Shown here one piece after another: positions 53,973-62,486 of a stretch of 64,000 nucleotides of DNA. The notes under the pieces are model-generated. The model had not been told where the DNA came from and did no database searches. It was given only the letters and a program-made list of their open reading frames with translations. The stretch is from Streptomyces sp. SAT1 (GTDB taxonomy: Bacteria; Actinomycetota; Actinomycetes; Streptomycetales; Streptomycetaceae), in NCBI RefSeq assembly GCF_001654495.1, contig NZ_CP015849.1, forward strand, positions 372,001 to 436,000, written 5' to 3'. The stretch's first letter is position 1. Each line of letters begins with the position of its first letter. A program made the position numbers and the translations under genes.

Positions 53973-54671
53973 ATGGCGGAGAAGGAAGCAGCGGCAGGGG
54001 CCCGGGGCGGGCTGCGGGAGCGGAAGAAGCGGGCGACGCGCACCGCTCTCGCCGAGGCAGCGCTGCGGCTGGCCGCCGAGCAGGGCGTCGACCGGGTCAC
54101 CGTGGAGGCCATCAGCGCCGCCGCCGGTGTCTCGGTGCGTACGTTCTTCAACTACTTCGAGTCTCGGGACGACGCCTTCCTGCTTCTGGACGCGGACGCC
54201 GGCGCCCGGGTCCGGCAGGCCGTGCTCGACGCGGACGCCGCGCTCTCCCCGCTGGAGGCCGTGCGCGACGCGGTGGCGGCCGAGCTGGTCGGGGTCGAGC
54301 AGAGCCACGAGCTGTGGACCCTGCACGCCGACGTCCTGCACGCCGCGCCGCATCTGCTGGTGCGCAGCCTGGGCGCCCACATGGCCGACGAGACCCGGCT
54401 GGCCGAGGCCATCGCCGAACGCCTGGCCCCCGCCGCCGGAACCGGCGCCGGACCCGGCGCCGACTCCCCCGGCCCGGACGCCGCAGGACAGCCGGACGCG
54501 GCCCGGCCGCTCGGCCTGTACCCGCGGCTGGTGGCGGCGATCGCGAGCACCGCCGTACGGGTCAGTGTGGAGCACTGGCGCTCCCGCCGGCAGGAGGCCG
54601 CCTTCGCCGACGTCTTCCGCGAGGTCTTCGAACTGCTCGGCGCCGGGCTGCCCACACCGCCCCGCCCGTAG
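53973..54671 (+). CDS. TetR family transcriptional regulator
   Basis: 232 residues beginning MAEKEAAAGARGG. The HTH is VTVEAISAAAGVSVRTFFNY (about residues 41-60), followed by the FESRDDAFL end of the DNA-binding domain. The C-terminus is a helical sensor. No ribosome binding site precedes any candidate ATG, and the -10 element lies 8 nt before this one, so leaderless translation is likely. It is divergent from the glycerol-type operon and 59 nt upstream of a DHA2 efflux gene, its probable target. Confidence 0.9.
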   Translation: MAEKEAAAGARGGLRERKKRATRTALAEAALRLAAEQGVDRVTVEAISAAAGVSVRTFFNYFESRDDAFLLLDADAGARVRQAVLDADAALSPLEAVRDAVAAELVGVEQSHELWTLHADVLHAAPHLLVRSLGAHMADETRLAEAIAERLAPAAGTGAGPGADSPGPDAAGQPDAARPLGLYPRLVAAIASTAVRVSVEHWRSRRQEAAFADVFREVFELLGAGLPTPPRP

Positions 54672-54730
54672 CGCCCGCGCCTCCCCCTCCGTACCCGCAT
54701 CACCCGTTCGACCATGCCGAAAGAGCTGAC

Positions 54731-56338
54731 GTGACCACACCCCAGGCGTCCGAGCAGGCGCCTCCCACCGCCATGACCAACCGGCAGATACTCCAGGCCA
54801 TGTCGGGCCTGATGGCCGGCATGTTCGTGGCGATCCTCGCGGGCACCGTGGTGTCCAACGCGCTGCCCACGATCATCGCCGACCTCGGCGCCAGCCAGTC
54901 CGCCTACACCTGGGTCGTCACCGCGGAACTGCTGTCCATGACCGCGACGGTGCCGCTGTGGGGCAAGCTGTCGGACCTGTACAACAAGAAGCTGCTGCTC
55001 CAGCTCTCGCTCGGCATGTTCGTCGTCGGGTCGCTGCTGGCGGGCTTCTCGCACGGCGTGGGCCTGCTGATCTTCAGCCGGGTGGTGCAGGGCATCGGCG
55101 CCGGCGGCCTGACCGCGCTGGCCCAGGTCGTCATGGCCTCGGTCATCCCGCCGCGCAGGCTCGGCAAGTACGCCGGCATGTTCGGCGCCGTGTTCGCCGT
55201 GGGCACGGTGGCCGGACCGCTGGTCGGCGGTGTCCTCGTCGACACCTCGTGGCTGGGCTGGCGCTGGTGCTTCTTCATCGGGGTGCCGTTCGCGCTGCTC
55301 GCCATCGTGCTGCTCCAGCGCACACTGACCCTGCCCACGGTCCGCCGCGAGGTCCGCATCGACTTCCTCGGCGCCTTCCTCATCGTCGGCGGCGTCTGCG
55401 CGCTGCTCATCTGGGTGTCCCTGGCCGGCAACCGGTTCGACTGGGCGTCCTGGCAGACGGCCGCGCTCACCGGTGGCGGTGTGCTGCTGCTGGTCGCCGC
55501 GGTCTTCGTGGAGGCGCGCACGGCCGAGCCCGTCATCCCGCTCAACATCTTCCGCAACCGGACGGTGACGCTCACGACGGTCGCGAGCCTCTTCGTCGGT
55601 GTCGCCATGTTCGGCGGCACGGTCTTCCTCTCGCAGTACTTCCAGGTGTCGCTGGGCAAGTCGCCCACGGTCGCCGGTCTGATGAGCCTGCCCCTGATCC
55701 TCGGCCTGCTGGTGTCGTCCACCGTGGCGGGCCAGGTGATCAGCAGGACGGGCAGGTGGAAGCGGTACCTGGTGGCGGGCGGCGTCACGATGACCGTGGG
55801 TCTCGCCCTGCTGTCCACCATCGACGCCGACACGCCCTTCGCGCTGCTCAGCCTCTACATGGCGGTCCTCGGCATCGGCGTCGGCCTGCTGATGCAGAAC
55901 CTGGTGCTGGCGGCGCAGAACGACGTCCCCGCCACCGAACTCGGCGCGGCCACCTCCGTGCTGTCCTTCTTCCGCAGCATGGGCGGCACCGTCGGCACCA
56001 GCGTCCTCGGCGCGATCCTCGCGCACCGCGTCACCACCGAGCTGGCCAAGGGCCTGAAGGCGGCCGGTGTCACGGCCCCCGGCGGGCAGGGCGAGGGCGG
56101 CGGGGGCGGCGTCCCGGACATGAAGTCCCTGCCCGCTCCCATGCGGTCCCTCGTCGAGCACGCCTACGGGGTGGCCACCGCCGACCTGTTCCTCGTCGCC
56201 GCGCCCTGCGCGCTGCTGGCGCTGATCACCGTGGTGTTCATCAAGGAGAAGCCGCTGAAGACCACCAGCGGCATGGAGCGCCTGGCCGAGGAGTCCGCCG
56301 CCGAGCCGGGCGAGGCCGCGCAGGCGCCGGTCGTCTGA
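54731..56338 (+). CDS. MFS drug efflux transporter, DHA2 (14-TMS) family
   Basis: 535 residues with about fourteen membrane segments. The opening LMAGMFVAILAGTVVSNALP, motif A in LWGKLSDLYNKKLLLQ, and motif C in GAVFAVGTVAGPLVGGVLVD mark the EmrB/QacA group of drug:proton antiporters. The GTG at 54731 is the start; an ATG 14 codons later is an alternative. A TetR gene lies just upstream, the usual repressor-pump pair. Downstream is a perfect 17-bp hairpin. Confidence 0.93.
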   Translation: MTTPQASEQAPPTAMTNRQILQAMSGLMAGMFVAILAGTVVSNALPTIIADLGASQSAYTWVVTAELLSMTATVPLWGKLSDLYNKKLLLQLSLGMFVVGSLLAGFSHGVGLLIFSRVVQGIGAGGLTALAQVVMASVIPPRRLGKYAGMFGAVFAVGTVAGPLVGGVLVDTSWLGWRWCFFIGVPFALLAIVLLQRTLTLPTVRREVRIDFLGAFLIVGGVCALLIWVSLAGNRFDWASWQTAALTGGGVLLLVAAVFVEARTAEPVIPLNIFRNRTVTLTTVASLFVGVAMFGGTVFLSQYFQVSLGKSPTVAGLMSLPLILGLLVSSTVAGQVISRTGRWKRYLVAGGVTMTVGLALLSTIDADTPFALLSLYMAVLGIGVGLLMQNLVLAAQNDVPATELGAATSVLSFFRSMGGTVGTSVLGAILAHRVTTELAKGLKAAGVTAPGGQGEGGGGGVPDMKSLPAPMRSLVEHAYGVATADLFLVAAPCALLALITVVFIKEKPLKTTSGMERLAEESAAEPGEAAQAPVV

Positions 56339-56351
56339 CCCCGCCGACGCC

Positions 56352-56401
56352 CGTACGCCGAAGGGAGCAGTGCCGGTGCGCACCGCTCCCTTCGGCGTAC
56401 G
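56352..56401. terminator. bidirectional terminator with a perfect 17-bp stem
   Basis: 56352-56368 pairs perfectly with 56385-56401; the loop contains the 10-bp palindrome GGTGCGCACC. It sits between the convergent DHA2 and 5'-nucleotidase genes, starting 13 nt after the first stop and ending 22 nt before the other. Confidence 0.85.
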
Positions 56402-56422
56402 CCGCCGTGCCGCGCGCGGTCC

Positions 56423-58381
56423 TCAGCAGGGGACGCGGAACCCGTGCTCCGTGCCGTCGGCGCGGGCGAGCTGCGCCGCCTCGGCGCGCGAAGCGGCCGC
56501 GGTGCCGTCGGCGCGCAGTGCGGCGCGGGGCGGGGCGACCTGTCCGACCCGGGCAGCGGCGGCGGACGCGTTCTTGACGCTCACCCGGTCCAGGGCGGCC
56601 GGGGCGAGCACCTTGCGGCTGCGGACGTACGCCACGAAGCTCTCGAAGTCCCTTGTGTGGCGCACCGGTTCGGTGAAGCCGGCGAAGGCGGTGAACCCGT
56701 CGGCGCCCAGCAGGGTGTAGGCGGTCGCCGCCAGCCGGTAGTGACGGGCGAGGTCCAGCGGGCGCCCGTCGACGAGGACATCGGCCGGGTCGACACGGTC
56801 ACCGGCCGGGCCGGCCGCGTCGAAGGCACAGCGCACGTTGTGCGACACGGCCAGCGGCGCGAAGCGCAGGGTGCCGTCCGGCGCCTCGGTCCACTGCTGC
56901 TCCAGCGCGTCGTGGAGCTGGGCGCCGGTGACGGTGACGGTCAGAATCGGGTCGCCGTAGCCGAGGCTCTGCCAGGCCTGGCCGAGGGTGACGGTCCCAC
57001 CGGACGCGGTGTCCCGCACGAGGTCCCTGGCTATGATGCTCTGCCCGGTCCGCGGCGCGGCCACGATCAGGGCGAGTTCGGCCGGGGTGTTCGGGTGGGT
57101 GTTGCCGTCGTTCATCGGGCCGAGCGGCTGCCGCCCGGCCCACAGCGCCCAGTCGGCGGCCAGATCGCCCATGGTGCTCTCGCCGCTGTCGTCACGTGCC
57201 CGGGTGAAGGAGGCGGTCTGCCGGCCGATGGGCGTACGGGCACGCCGGGCGGCGTAGCCCTCCCAGTAGTCGGCGATCTGCTGGACCTCGCGGTCCGGGG
57301 CGATGTCACGGGTGTTGGGGTGGTTGACCGAGGTGGTCAGGGCGCGGACGACCTTGCCGGTGCGCGGGTCGAGGCGCAGGCTGATCTCGTTGATCAGCTG
57401 ACCGTGGCAGCCCGCCTCGACGAAGGGCCGGGGGACGCCGTCCGGGTCCGGGACCATCATGGTGAAACGGCAGTGCCAGTGGCCGGTGACGATGGCGTCG
57501 ATGTCCGGGGAGACCTTGAGCGCCAGGTCGTAGGCGGGGCCCGAGGGGTTGCTCCCGGTGGTGAAGTCGCTCCCGGCGACCGCGCCGTCGTGCATGCTCA
57601 GCACGATCGCGTTGACGCCGCGCGCCTTCAGCTCGGCGGCGCGGCGGTCGACGGTGGTGATCTCGTCCAGCGAGGACAGCGCGGGCTGGTAGGAGGTGGG
57701 TCCGGTGTCGGTGCCCACGGCCGTCAGATGGATGAACCCGATGGGCAGTCTGCGTCCCCGTCCGGCGTCCACCCATTCGATGTTGTACGGCGGCAGCACG
57801 GTGCGGCCGGTGCGCGTCCAGACCATGTTGGCGCTGTAGTAGCGGAAGTCCGCGCCGCGGAAGCGCCGCCCGGTGGAGTCGGGGAACGCGTCGTCCACGC
57901 CTATCCTCGGGAAGGGGACGCCGTCCTGCATGTGCGCGTTCAGGAAGGCCGGTGACTTGTCGAACTCGTGGTTCCCGGCGGTCGCGAAGTCCAGTCCGAG
58001 CCGGTTCAGCGCCTCGATGGTGGGCTCGTCGGCGAGGCTCTCGGCGTCGAACTCCCAGCCGGAGAAGAGGTCTCCGGGCGCGAAGAAGAGCGAGTTGCGG
58101 CGGCCGTCGCGCAATCTCTCCAGATGCGCGGCCAGATAGCCGACGCCGCCCACGGTGTACTGCTTCCCGGCGGCGCCGGTGACGACGGCGGTACTGCCCG
58201 GCGCCGCCTGCAAGTAGCCGTGCAGATCGGTGATGTTGAGCAGTTGTACGTCCACCAGGTCGTGCGCGGTGCCCGCGTCCCTGGCGTCGTCGGTGGCGTA
58301 GGCGGGTGTGCCGACCGCGGCGGCGGTGACGGCACCGCCCGCCGCGGTCAGGAAGGTGCGCCGTCCGAGCTCTCGTGCCAT
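56423..58381 (-). CDS. secreted 5'-nucleotidase/metallophosphoesterase
   Basis: 652 residues. The N-terminus has a twin-arginine signal (ELGRRTFLTAAGG) ending near PAYA. Metal-binding motifs follow: LLNITDLHGYLQ, GDLFSGWEF, TAGNHEFDKS, LSMHDGAV and VTGHWHCRF. The C-terminal 5'-nucleotidase domain has TPAELALIVAAPRTGQ and LLGADGFTAFAGFT. It hydrolyses extracellular nucleotides or related phosphates, releasing nucleosides for the salvage genes elsewhere in the window. Tat export is inferred. It stands alone. Confidence 0.93.
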   Translation of the reverse strand: MARELGRRTFLTAAGGAVTAAAVGTPAYATDDARDAGTAHDLVDVQLLNITDLHGYLQAAPGSTAVVTGAAGKQYTVGGVGYLAAHLERLRDGRRNSLFFAPGDLFSGWEFDAESLADEPTIEALNRLGLDFATAGNHEFDKSPAFLNAHMQDGVPFPRIGVDDAFPDSTGRRFRGADFRYYSANMVWTRTGRTVLPPYNIEWVDAGRGRRLPIGFIHLTAVGTDTGPTSYQPALSSLDEITTVDRRAAELKARGVNAIVLSMHDGAVAGSDFTTGSNPSGPAYDLALKVSPDIDAIVTGHWHCRFTMMVPDPDGVPRPFVEAGCHGQLINEISLRLDPRTGKVVRALTTSVNHPNTRDIAPDREVQQIADYWEGYAARRARTPIGRQTASFTRARDDSGESTMGDLAADWALWAGRQPLGPMNDGNTHPNTPAELALIVAAPRTGQSIIARDLVRDTASGGTVTLGQAWQSLGYGDPILTVTVTGAQLHDALEQQWTEAPDGTLRFAPLAVSHNVRCAFDAAGPAGDRVDPADVLVDGRPLDLARHYRLAATAYTLLGADGFTAFAGFTEPVRHTRDFESFVAYVRSRKVLAPAALDRVSVKNASAAAARVGQVAPPRAALRADGTAAASRAEAAQLARADGTEHGFRVPC

Positions 58382-58517
58382 CTGGCCCTCCGGGTCATGG
58401 GAGCGACCACGGGAGTCAACCGGCCCTCCGGGGCCCCGCGGTCACCGTCGGGCGGACCGCACATGAACAGTGGGCGGACGGGACGGGTGAACCGCGGTCG
58501 GACAAAGCGTGCTGGTG

Positions 58518-59789
58518 CTACTTCCTTACCCACCGGCGCAGTTGGACGCTCCAGACGACGGCGGCGGCCAGCGCGACGGCCACGACCGCGCCGGACATGC
58601 CGGCCCGGACGCCGAAGCGCACGGTGAGCGCGCTCGCCACCAGCGCGCCCAGCGGCACGCCCAGGCCGGAGGAGAGCATGCGGCGGGTGGTGTTGACGCG
58701 GCCCTGGAGCGCGTCCGGGGTCACTTCCTGCGAGTACGTCATGGTGTTGACGAGGACGACGAGGTAGGCCGAGCCCCACGCGGCCAGCGCGAGCGCGGCG
58801 AGCCGCCAGTCCGGGGCGCGGACGACGGCGAGGCCGAGCAGCGCCCCCGCCGGGAGCACCCCGAGCAGCAGCGGGAAGGCGGCGAAGCGGCGGCGCAGCC
58901 GGGGCAGCAGCAAGGACCCGCCGATGCCTCCGGCGCTCCACGCCATGTACAGCAGCCCGATCCGCCCGTCGGACCCGTGGATGCCCAGGCCCCGGTCGGC
59001 GAAGACGACGAGCTGGCCGACGATCGCCCCGCCGGAGAACGACTGGAGGGTGCCGACCACGGTCATGACGCGCAGGGTGGGGTGCCGGCGCAGGAAGCGC
59101 AGCCCCTCCCGGACGGACTCGGTGAACGCCGGGCGCGGCGGTGGTGGCGCGGTGGTGCCGTGCGCCGCTGCGGTGCCGTGGGTGCTGTGGGTGCCGTGGG
59201 TGTCGTAGGTGCCACGGGAGACGGCCCGGACGAGCAGCGCGGACACGGCGAACGACAGGGCGTCCAGCGCCAGTGTCCCGGCCGGCCGGAGCACCAGGAT
59301 CAGGCCGCCCGCCAGCGCGTTCCCGGCGATCCGTACGACGGTCTCCGTCCCCTGGAGGGAGCTGTTGGCGGCCGCCAGTCTCTCCTTGCCGACGATGTCC
59401 GGGACGACTCCGTAGACGCCAGCGTCGAAGAAGAGGCCGAGCCCGGCCGACGCGAACGCGACGACGAGCAGATGCCCGCCCGTCAGCATGCCGAGGGCCG
59501 AGGCGAGGGGTACGGAGGCGAGGCAGGCCGCGTTGAGCCAGTCGCTGACGATCATCAGACGGCGCCGGTCCGTCCGGTCCGCCACCGCGCCCGCGATCAG
59601 TCCGAAGACCACATAGGGCAGGGTCCCGCAGGCCGCGACCAGGGACACCATCAGGGGCGAGTGCGTCTGCTGGAAGGTCAGCACGGGCAGCGCCACCGCG
59701 GTGACGGCGGAGCCGAGCCCGGAGGCCGCGCGCGACATCCAGAAGTGGCGGAAGCCGGGAACACGGCGCAGGGGCACGCTCTTCTTCAC
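58518..59789 (-). CDS. MFS transporter (MFS_3/macrolide-efflux-like)
   Basis: 423 residues. VPGFRHFWMSRAASGLGSAV, then MVSLVAACGTLPYVVFGLIA, and motif A in GAVADRTDRRRLMIVSD match the 12-helix efflux group that includes MefA-like pumps. A central loop contains an unusual HGTHSTHGT-type repeat. The GTG at 59789 is the start (VKKSVPLRRVPG). The long in-frame extension upstream is an artefact of an open frame. The 5' leader carries an attenuator-like hairpin, so translation-linked control is plausible. Confidence 0.88.
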   Translation of the reverse strand: MKKSVPLRRVPGFRHFWMSRAASGLGSAVTAVALPVLTFQQTHSPLMVSLVAACGTLPYVVFGLIAGAVADRTDRRRLMIVSDWLNAACLASVPLASALGMLTGGHLLVVAFASAGLGLFFDAGVYGVVPDIVGKERLAAANSSLQGTETVVRIAGNALAGGLILVLRPAGTLALDALSFAVSALLVRAVSRGTYDTHGTHSTHGTAAAHGTTAPPPPRPAFTESVREGLRFLRRHPTLRVMTVVGTLQSFSGGAIVGQLVVFADRGLGIHGSDGRIGLLYMAWSAGGIGGSLLLPRLRRRFAAFPLLLGVLPAGALLGLAVVRAPDWRLAALALAAWGSAYLVVLVNTMTYSQEVTPDALQGRVNTTRRMLSSGLGVPLGALVASALTVRFGVRAGMSGAVVAVALAAAVVWSVQLRRWVRK

Positions 59790-60093
59790 GTCGACTTCTT
59801 TGCTGAGCAAGGTACTTGGCGGTTCCGGCGGGCGCTGGGGCGAGGACGTCACAGGGGCTCCCGAAGGGGTGGGTGGGCCGCGGCCGGGCCGCGGCGGACA
59901 GGTGGTCGTCCGGCGGCGCCGTGGCGGCGTCACCGGGGAGGGGAAAACAGCGAAACCCCACTGGCGGGAGCCAGCGGGGTGCGTCGTGCGGGTGTGCTGT
60001 ACAGATGTGCTGTGCGGGTGGTCGGCCGTGGCCGCCGGTCCGCTGCCGGGAGGCCGGTCGCCGTCGCGTACGCCCGCAGGTCCGTGTGCGCGC
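59790..60093. other. leader region upstream of the MFS pump
   Basis: About 300 nt with no supported gene. On the minus strand, which leads into the MFS gene, it carries the attenuator-like hairpin at 59955-59980. An open reading frame runs through but has no ribosome binding site or family match. Confidence 0.5.
59955..59980 (-). terminator. attenuator-like hairpin in the MFS leader
   Basis: ACCCC-A-CTGGC pairs with GCCAG-C-GGGGT (11 bp, one A/C that becomes G-U in the minus-strand RNA) over a GGGA loop. It is followed by UUUC and, a few bases later, UUUU. It lies about 165 nt before the MFS start. Such leader hairpins with a downstream U-run are typical of ribosome-mediated attenuation of resistance genes, but the leader peptide is not evident. 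Confidence 0.55.
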
Positions 60094-61190
60094 TCAGAAG
60101 GGCGCCGGATCATCGGTTTCAGGGCGGTGAGATCCGCGACCGCTCGGTCGTACCGAGCCCGGGACGACGAGGTGCCCCGGGGAATCGGACGAAGAATAGC
60201 AGGTGCGGGGTCGAGCGGGCCGTCCGGACGATTCCGACCAGGGGAGGTTGCGCTGTTCGCCGAGGTGGTCGGCGAGTCCGCGCAGGCCCGCGTCGGCTGC
60301 GGCCTCCCAGCGGTCCAGGGCGATGTCGGCGACGCGTTCGGCCTCGCAGCCGTCCTCGAAGAGCGGCTCCGCGCAGCGCCGTTCGGCGCAGACGCCCCGG
60401 CGCGCCGAAGCATCCACGGCGGGCCGCCTCCACCGCGTCCAGGGCTTCCGCGTACCGCCGCAGGGCGATCAGCAGCCAGGTGCGGTGCAGGTGCGGCAGC
60501 CAGGCACGCGCGGCCGACTCGTCGGTGACGGCGGCCGGTTCGGCGCGCAGCGAGGACTCGGCCGGCACCAGCGGGGCCCGGCCGCGCAGGTGGAACGGCT
60601 CGGCCTGCGGCAGGGCCGTCTCGGGATCCACCACGGGCACCGTCCCGGCCGTCGCGGCCCGGCGGGCGAGGGCTTCGCGTGCCCGCGCGGCCGGGTCGAG
60701 CGCGGCCGGTCGCCCGTCCGGACCGCTCACGACCGGCCGGGCCATGCGGTGCACCAGCGGGCCGCGACCCTGCTGGGCCAGTTCGAGCATGAGGACGGTC
60801 TCGTCGTCCGCCCCGAACAGGTCGACGGTGCCGCGCGCGGCGGTCTCGGCCTTGGTCCACTCCCGCTGGGCGAGCCGTGCCGTGCAGTCACCAGAGTGCC
60901 CTCGCCCAGGGGGGTCCGCAGCAGGCGCAGCGGCACGGTCGGGCGGGCCGCCTCGCGCCAGGCGTGGAGGGCGGTCGCCGCGGCGCTCTCCCACCGGCCC
61001 GCCGACACCTGCAACCCGCCTTCCTCCAGCTTGAGTTCGGCGATCCGCCACCTCGTCCCGTCCAGTCGCAACCGCAGCTCGGGCTCCACCGCGGGCCCCG
61101 CCTCCGCGGCCCAACGTGCACCAGCCGCCGCCGGCCTGCCCCGGAGCGGTGCGGAAGTCGCCGGGGACCGGATGTCCCCGGCGCCGCTGA
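60094..61190 (-). pseudogene. frame-broken gene of unknown function
   Basis: Three adjoining segments read as one protein but in different frames: ELRLRLDGTRWRIAELKLEE up to about 60890, then ARLAQREWTKAETAARGTVD to about 60410, then ASARRGVCAERRCAEPLFED to about 60094. The joins occur near 60890 and 60415. No family is recognised; the region is rich in Ala, Arg and acidic residues with helical patterns. It lies on the same strand just downstream of the NB-ARC regulator. It may be decayed or contain base-call errors. Confidence 0.55.
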
Positions 61191-61199
61191 TCCGGCTGT

Positions 61200-62486
61200 C
61201 TAGGCCGCCGGGGCGTGCAGGCCCGATGGTCCGGGGACGCAGTGGGCGGTGTAGAGGCGGACGGCGTCGTGCAGCCGGTAGCGGGTCCCTCCCCCGTCGC
61301 CGGTGCCGCTGACGTGGGTCACCTGGCGGTAGAGCAGTTCGTCGAGGAGGTCCACCGCGTGCTCCCTGGACGGGGTGACGCGGGCCATCACCTCCGCGGC
61401 GCCGAAGTCGCCGCGCAGGTCGACGAGTCGGTGCAGCGGGGCGGCGATGTGCGCGGGCAGTGCCCGGTGGTAGGCGGCGACACTGTCCTGGAGCGACAGG
61501 TCGCCGACGCGCAGGAAGCGGATCCGCTGCTCCTCGTCGGCCAGGCGATGGGCGAGGTCGCGCAGCGAGCGGTGGGGACGGGTGGAGAGCCACAGGCCGG
61601 CGATGTGCAGGGCCAGCGGCAGCCGGGCGCAGAACTCGACGACGGCGGTGGCGGCCGGGCGTTCGGCCCGGGTGCGGGCGGCTCCGACGAGGTCCTCCAG
61701 CATCTGGTGGGCGTCGGCGCGGCCGAGTGCCCCGACGTGGTGCGAGAACTGCCCCGGCAGCGCGGGCAGTTCGCGGCGGGCGGCCACCAGGACCGCGCTG
61801 CGCACGTCGTCCACGAGCAGGGGGCGCACCTGGGCCTCGGTGTCGGCGTTGTCGAGGACGACGAGCACCCGGCGCCTGCTGAGCATGTCCCGCAGCCGTG
61901 CGCCCGCCTCCTCGGGGCCGTCCGGGTCGGGGGTGCCGCCCAGCGACCGCAGCACGCGGCGGACGAGCCGGTCGGGGGTGAGCGGGGCGGAGGCCGGCGG
62001 GTGCAGGTCGACGAAGATCTGCCCGTCCGGGAACCGGGCGCGCAGGGCGTGGGCGGCGCGCAGGATCAGGGAGGTCTTGCCGGCGCCGGGCGGTCCGACC
62101 ACGACCGCGAGCCGCTGGTGGTCGGGGCGTTCACGGGCCGAGAGATGGGCGTGCAGGGAGTCGACGAGCGGCTGCCGGCCGGCCAGCCGGGGGCGGGGGG
62201 CCGCGGGGAGTTCGGCGGACAGGGCCGCGGGCCGTGGTGCGGGGCGCTGCTCGGGGCGGGGGGTGCGCAGCAGGTGCCCTACCTGGCCGGGTGGCAGGCC
62301 GAGGGCCTGGGCGAGCAGGCGCAGGGACTGCTTGCGGGGGCGTGCGGTGTGGCCGGTCTCCAGATTGCGGATGGCCCGGACGCTCAGCCCGGACCGGCGG
62401 GCCAGGTCCTCCTGGGTGAGGCAGGCCGCCTCCCGTGCGTCGACCAGGGTCGCCGCGAGCGCGTCCAGGGTGATGGTGTCGGTCAC
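61200..62486 (-). CDS. XRE-type HTH plus NB-ARC (STAND) regulator
   Basis: 428 residues from a GTG. The N-terminal XRE helix-turn-helix reads AACLTQEDLARRSGLSVRAI (about residues 19-38). The NB-ARC ATPase follows, with Walker A GPPGAGKTSLILRA (about 133), Walker B VLVVLDNADTE and sensor-like LPLALHIAGLWL. A short C-terminal helical part replaces the long repeats of AfsR-type proteins, so it may be truncated. This is a nucleotide-driven transcriptional switch, common in Streptomyces; the target is unknown. Confidence 0.9.
   Translation of the reverse strand: MTDTITLDALAATLVDAREAACLTQEDLARRSGLSVRAIRNLETGHTARPRKQSLRLLAQALGLPPGQVGHLLRTPRPEQRPAPRPAALSAELPAAPRPRLAGRQPLVDSLHAHLSARERPDHQRLAVVVGPPGAGKTSLILRAAHALRARFPDGQIFVDLHPPASAPLTPDRLVRRVLRSLGGTPDPDGPEEAGARLRDMLSRRRVLVVLDNADTEAQVRPLLVDDVRSAVLVAARRELPALPGQFSHHVGALGRADAHQMLEDLVGAARTRAERPAATAVVEFCARLPLALHIAGLWLSTRPHRSLRDLAHRLADEEQRIRFLRVGDLSLQDSVAAYHRALPAHIAAPLHRLVDLRGDFGAAEVMARVTPSREHAVDLLDELLYRQVTHVSGTGDGGGTRYRLHDAVRLYTAHCVPGPSGLHAPAA

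Noticed and set aside
59790..60860. N-terminal extension of the MFS pump into the leader
   Set aside because: The extension has no membrane or family features; the GTG at 59789 begins the conserved protein.
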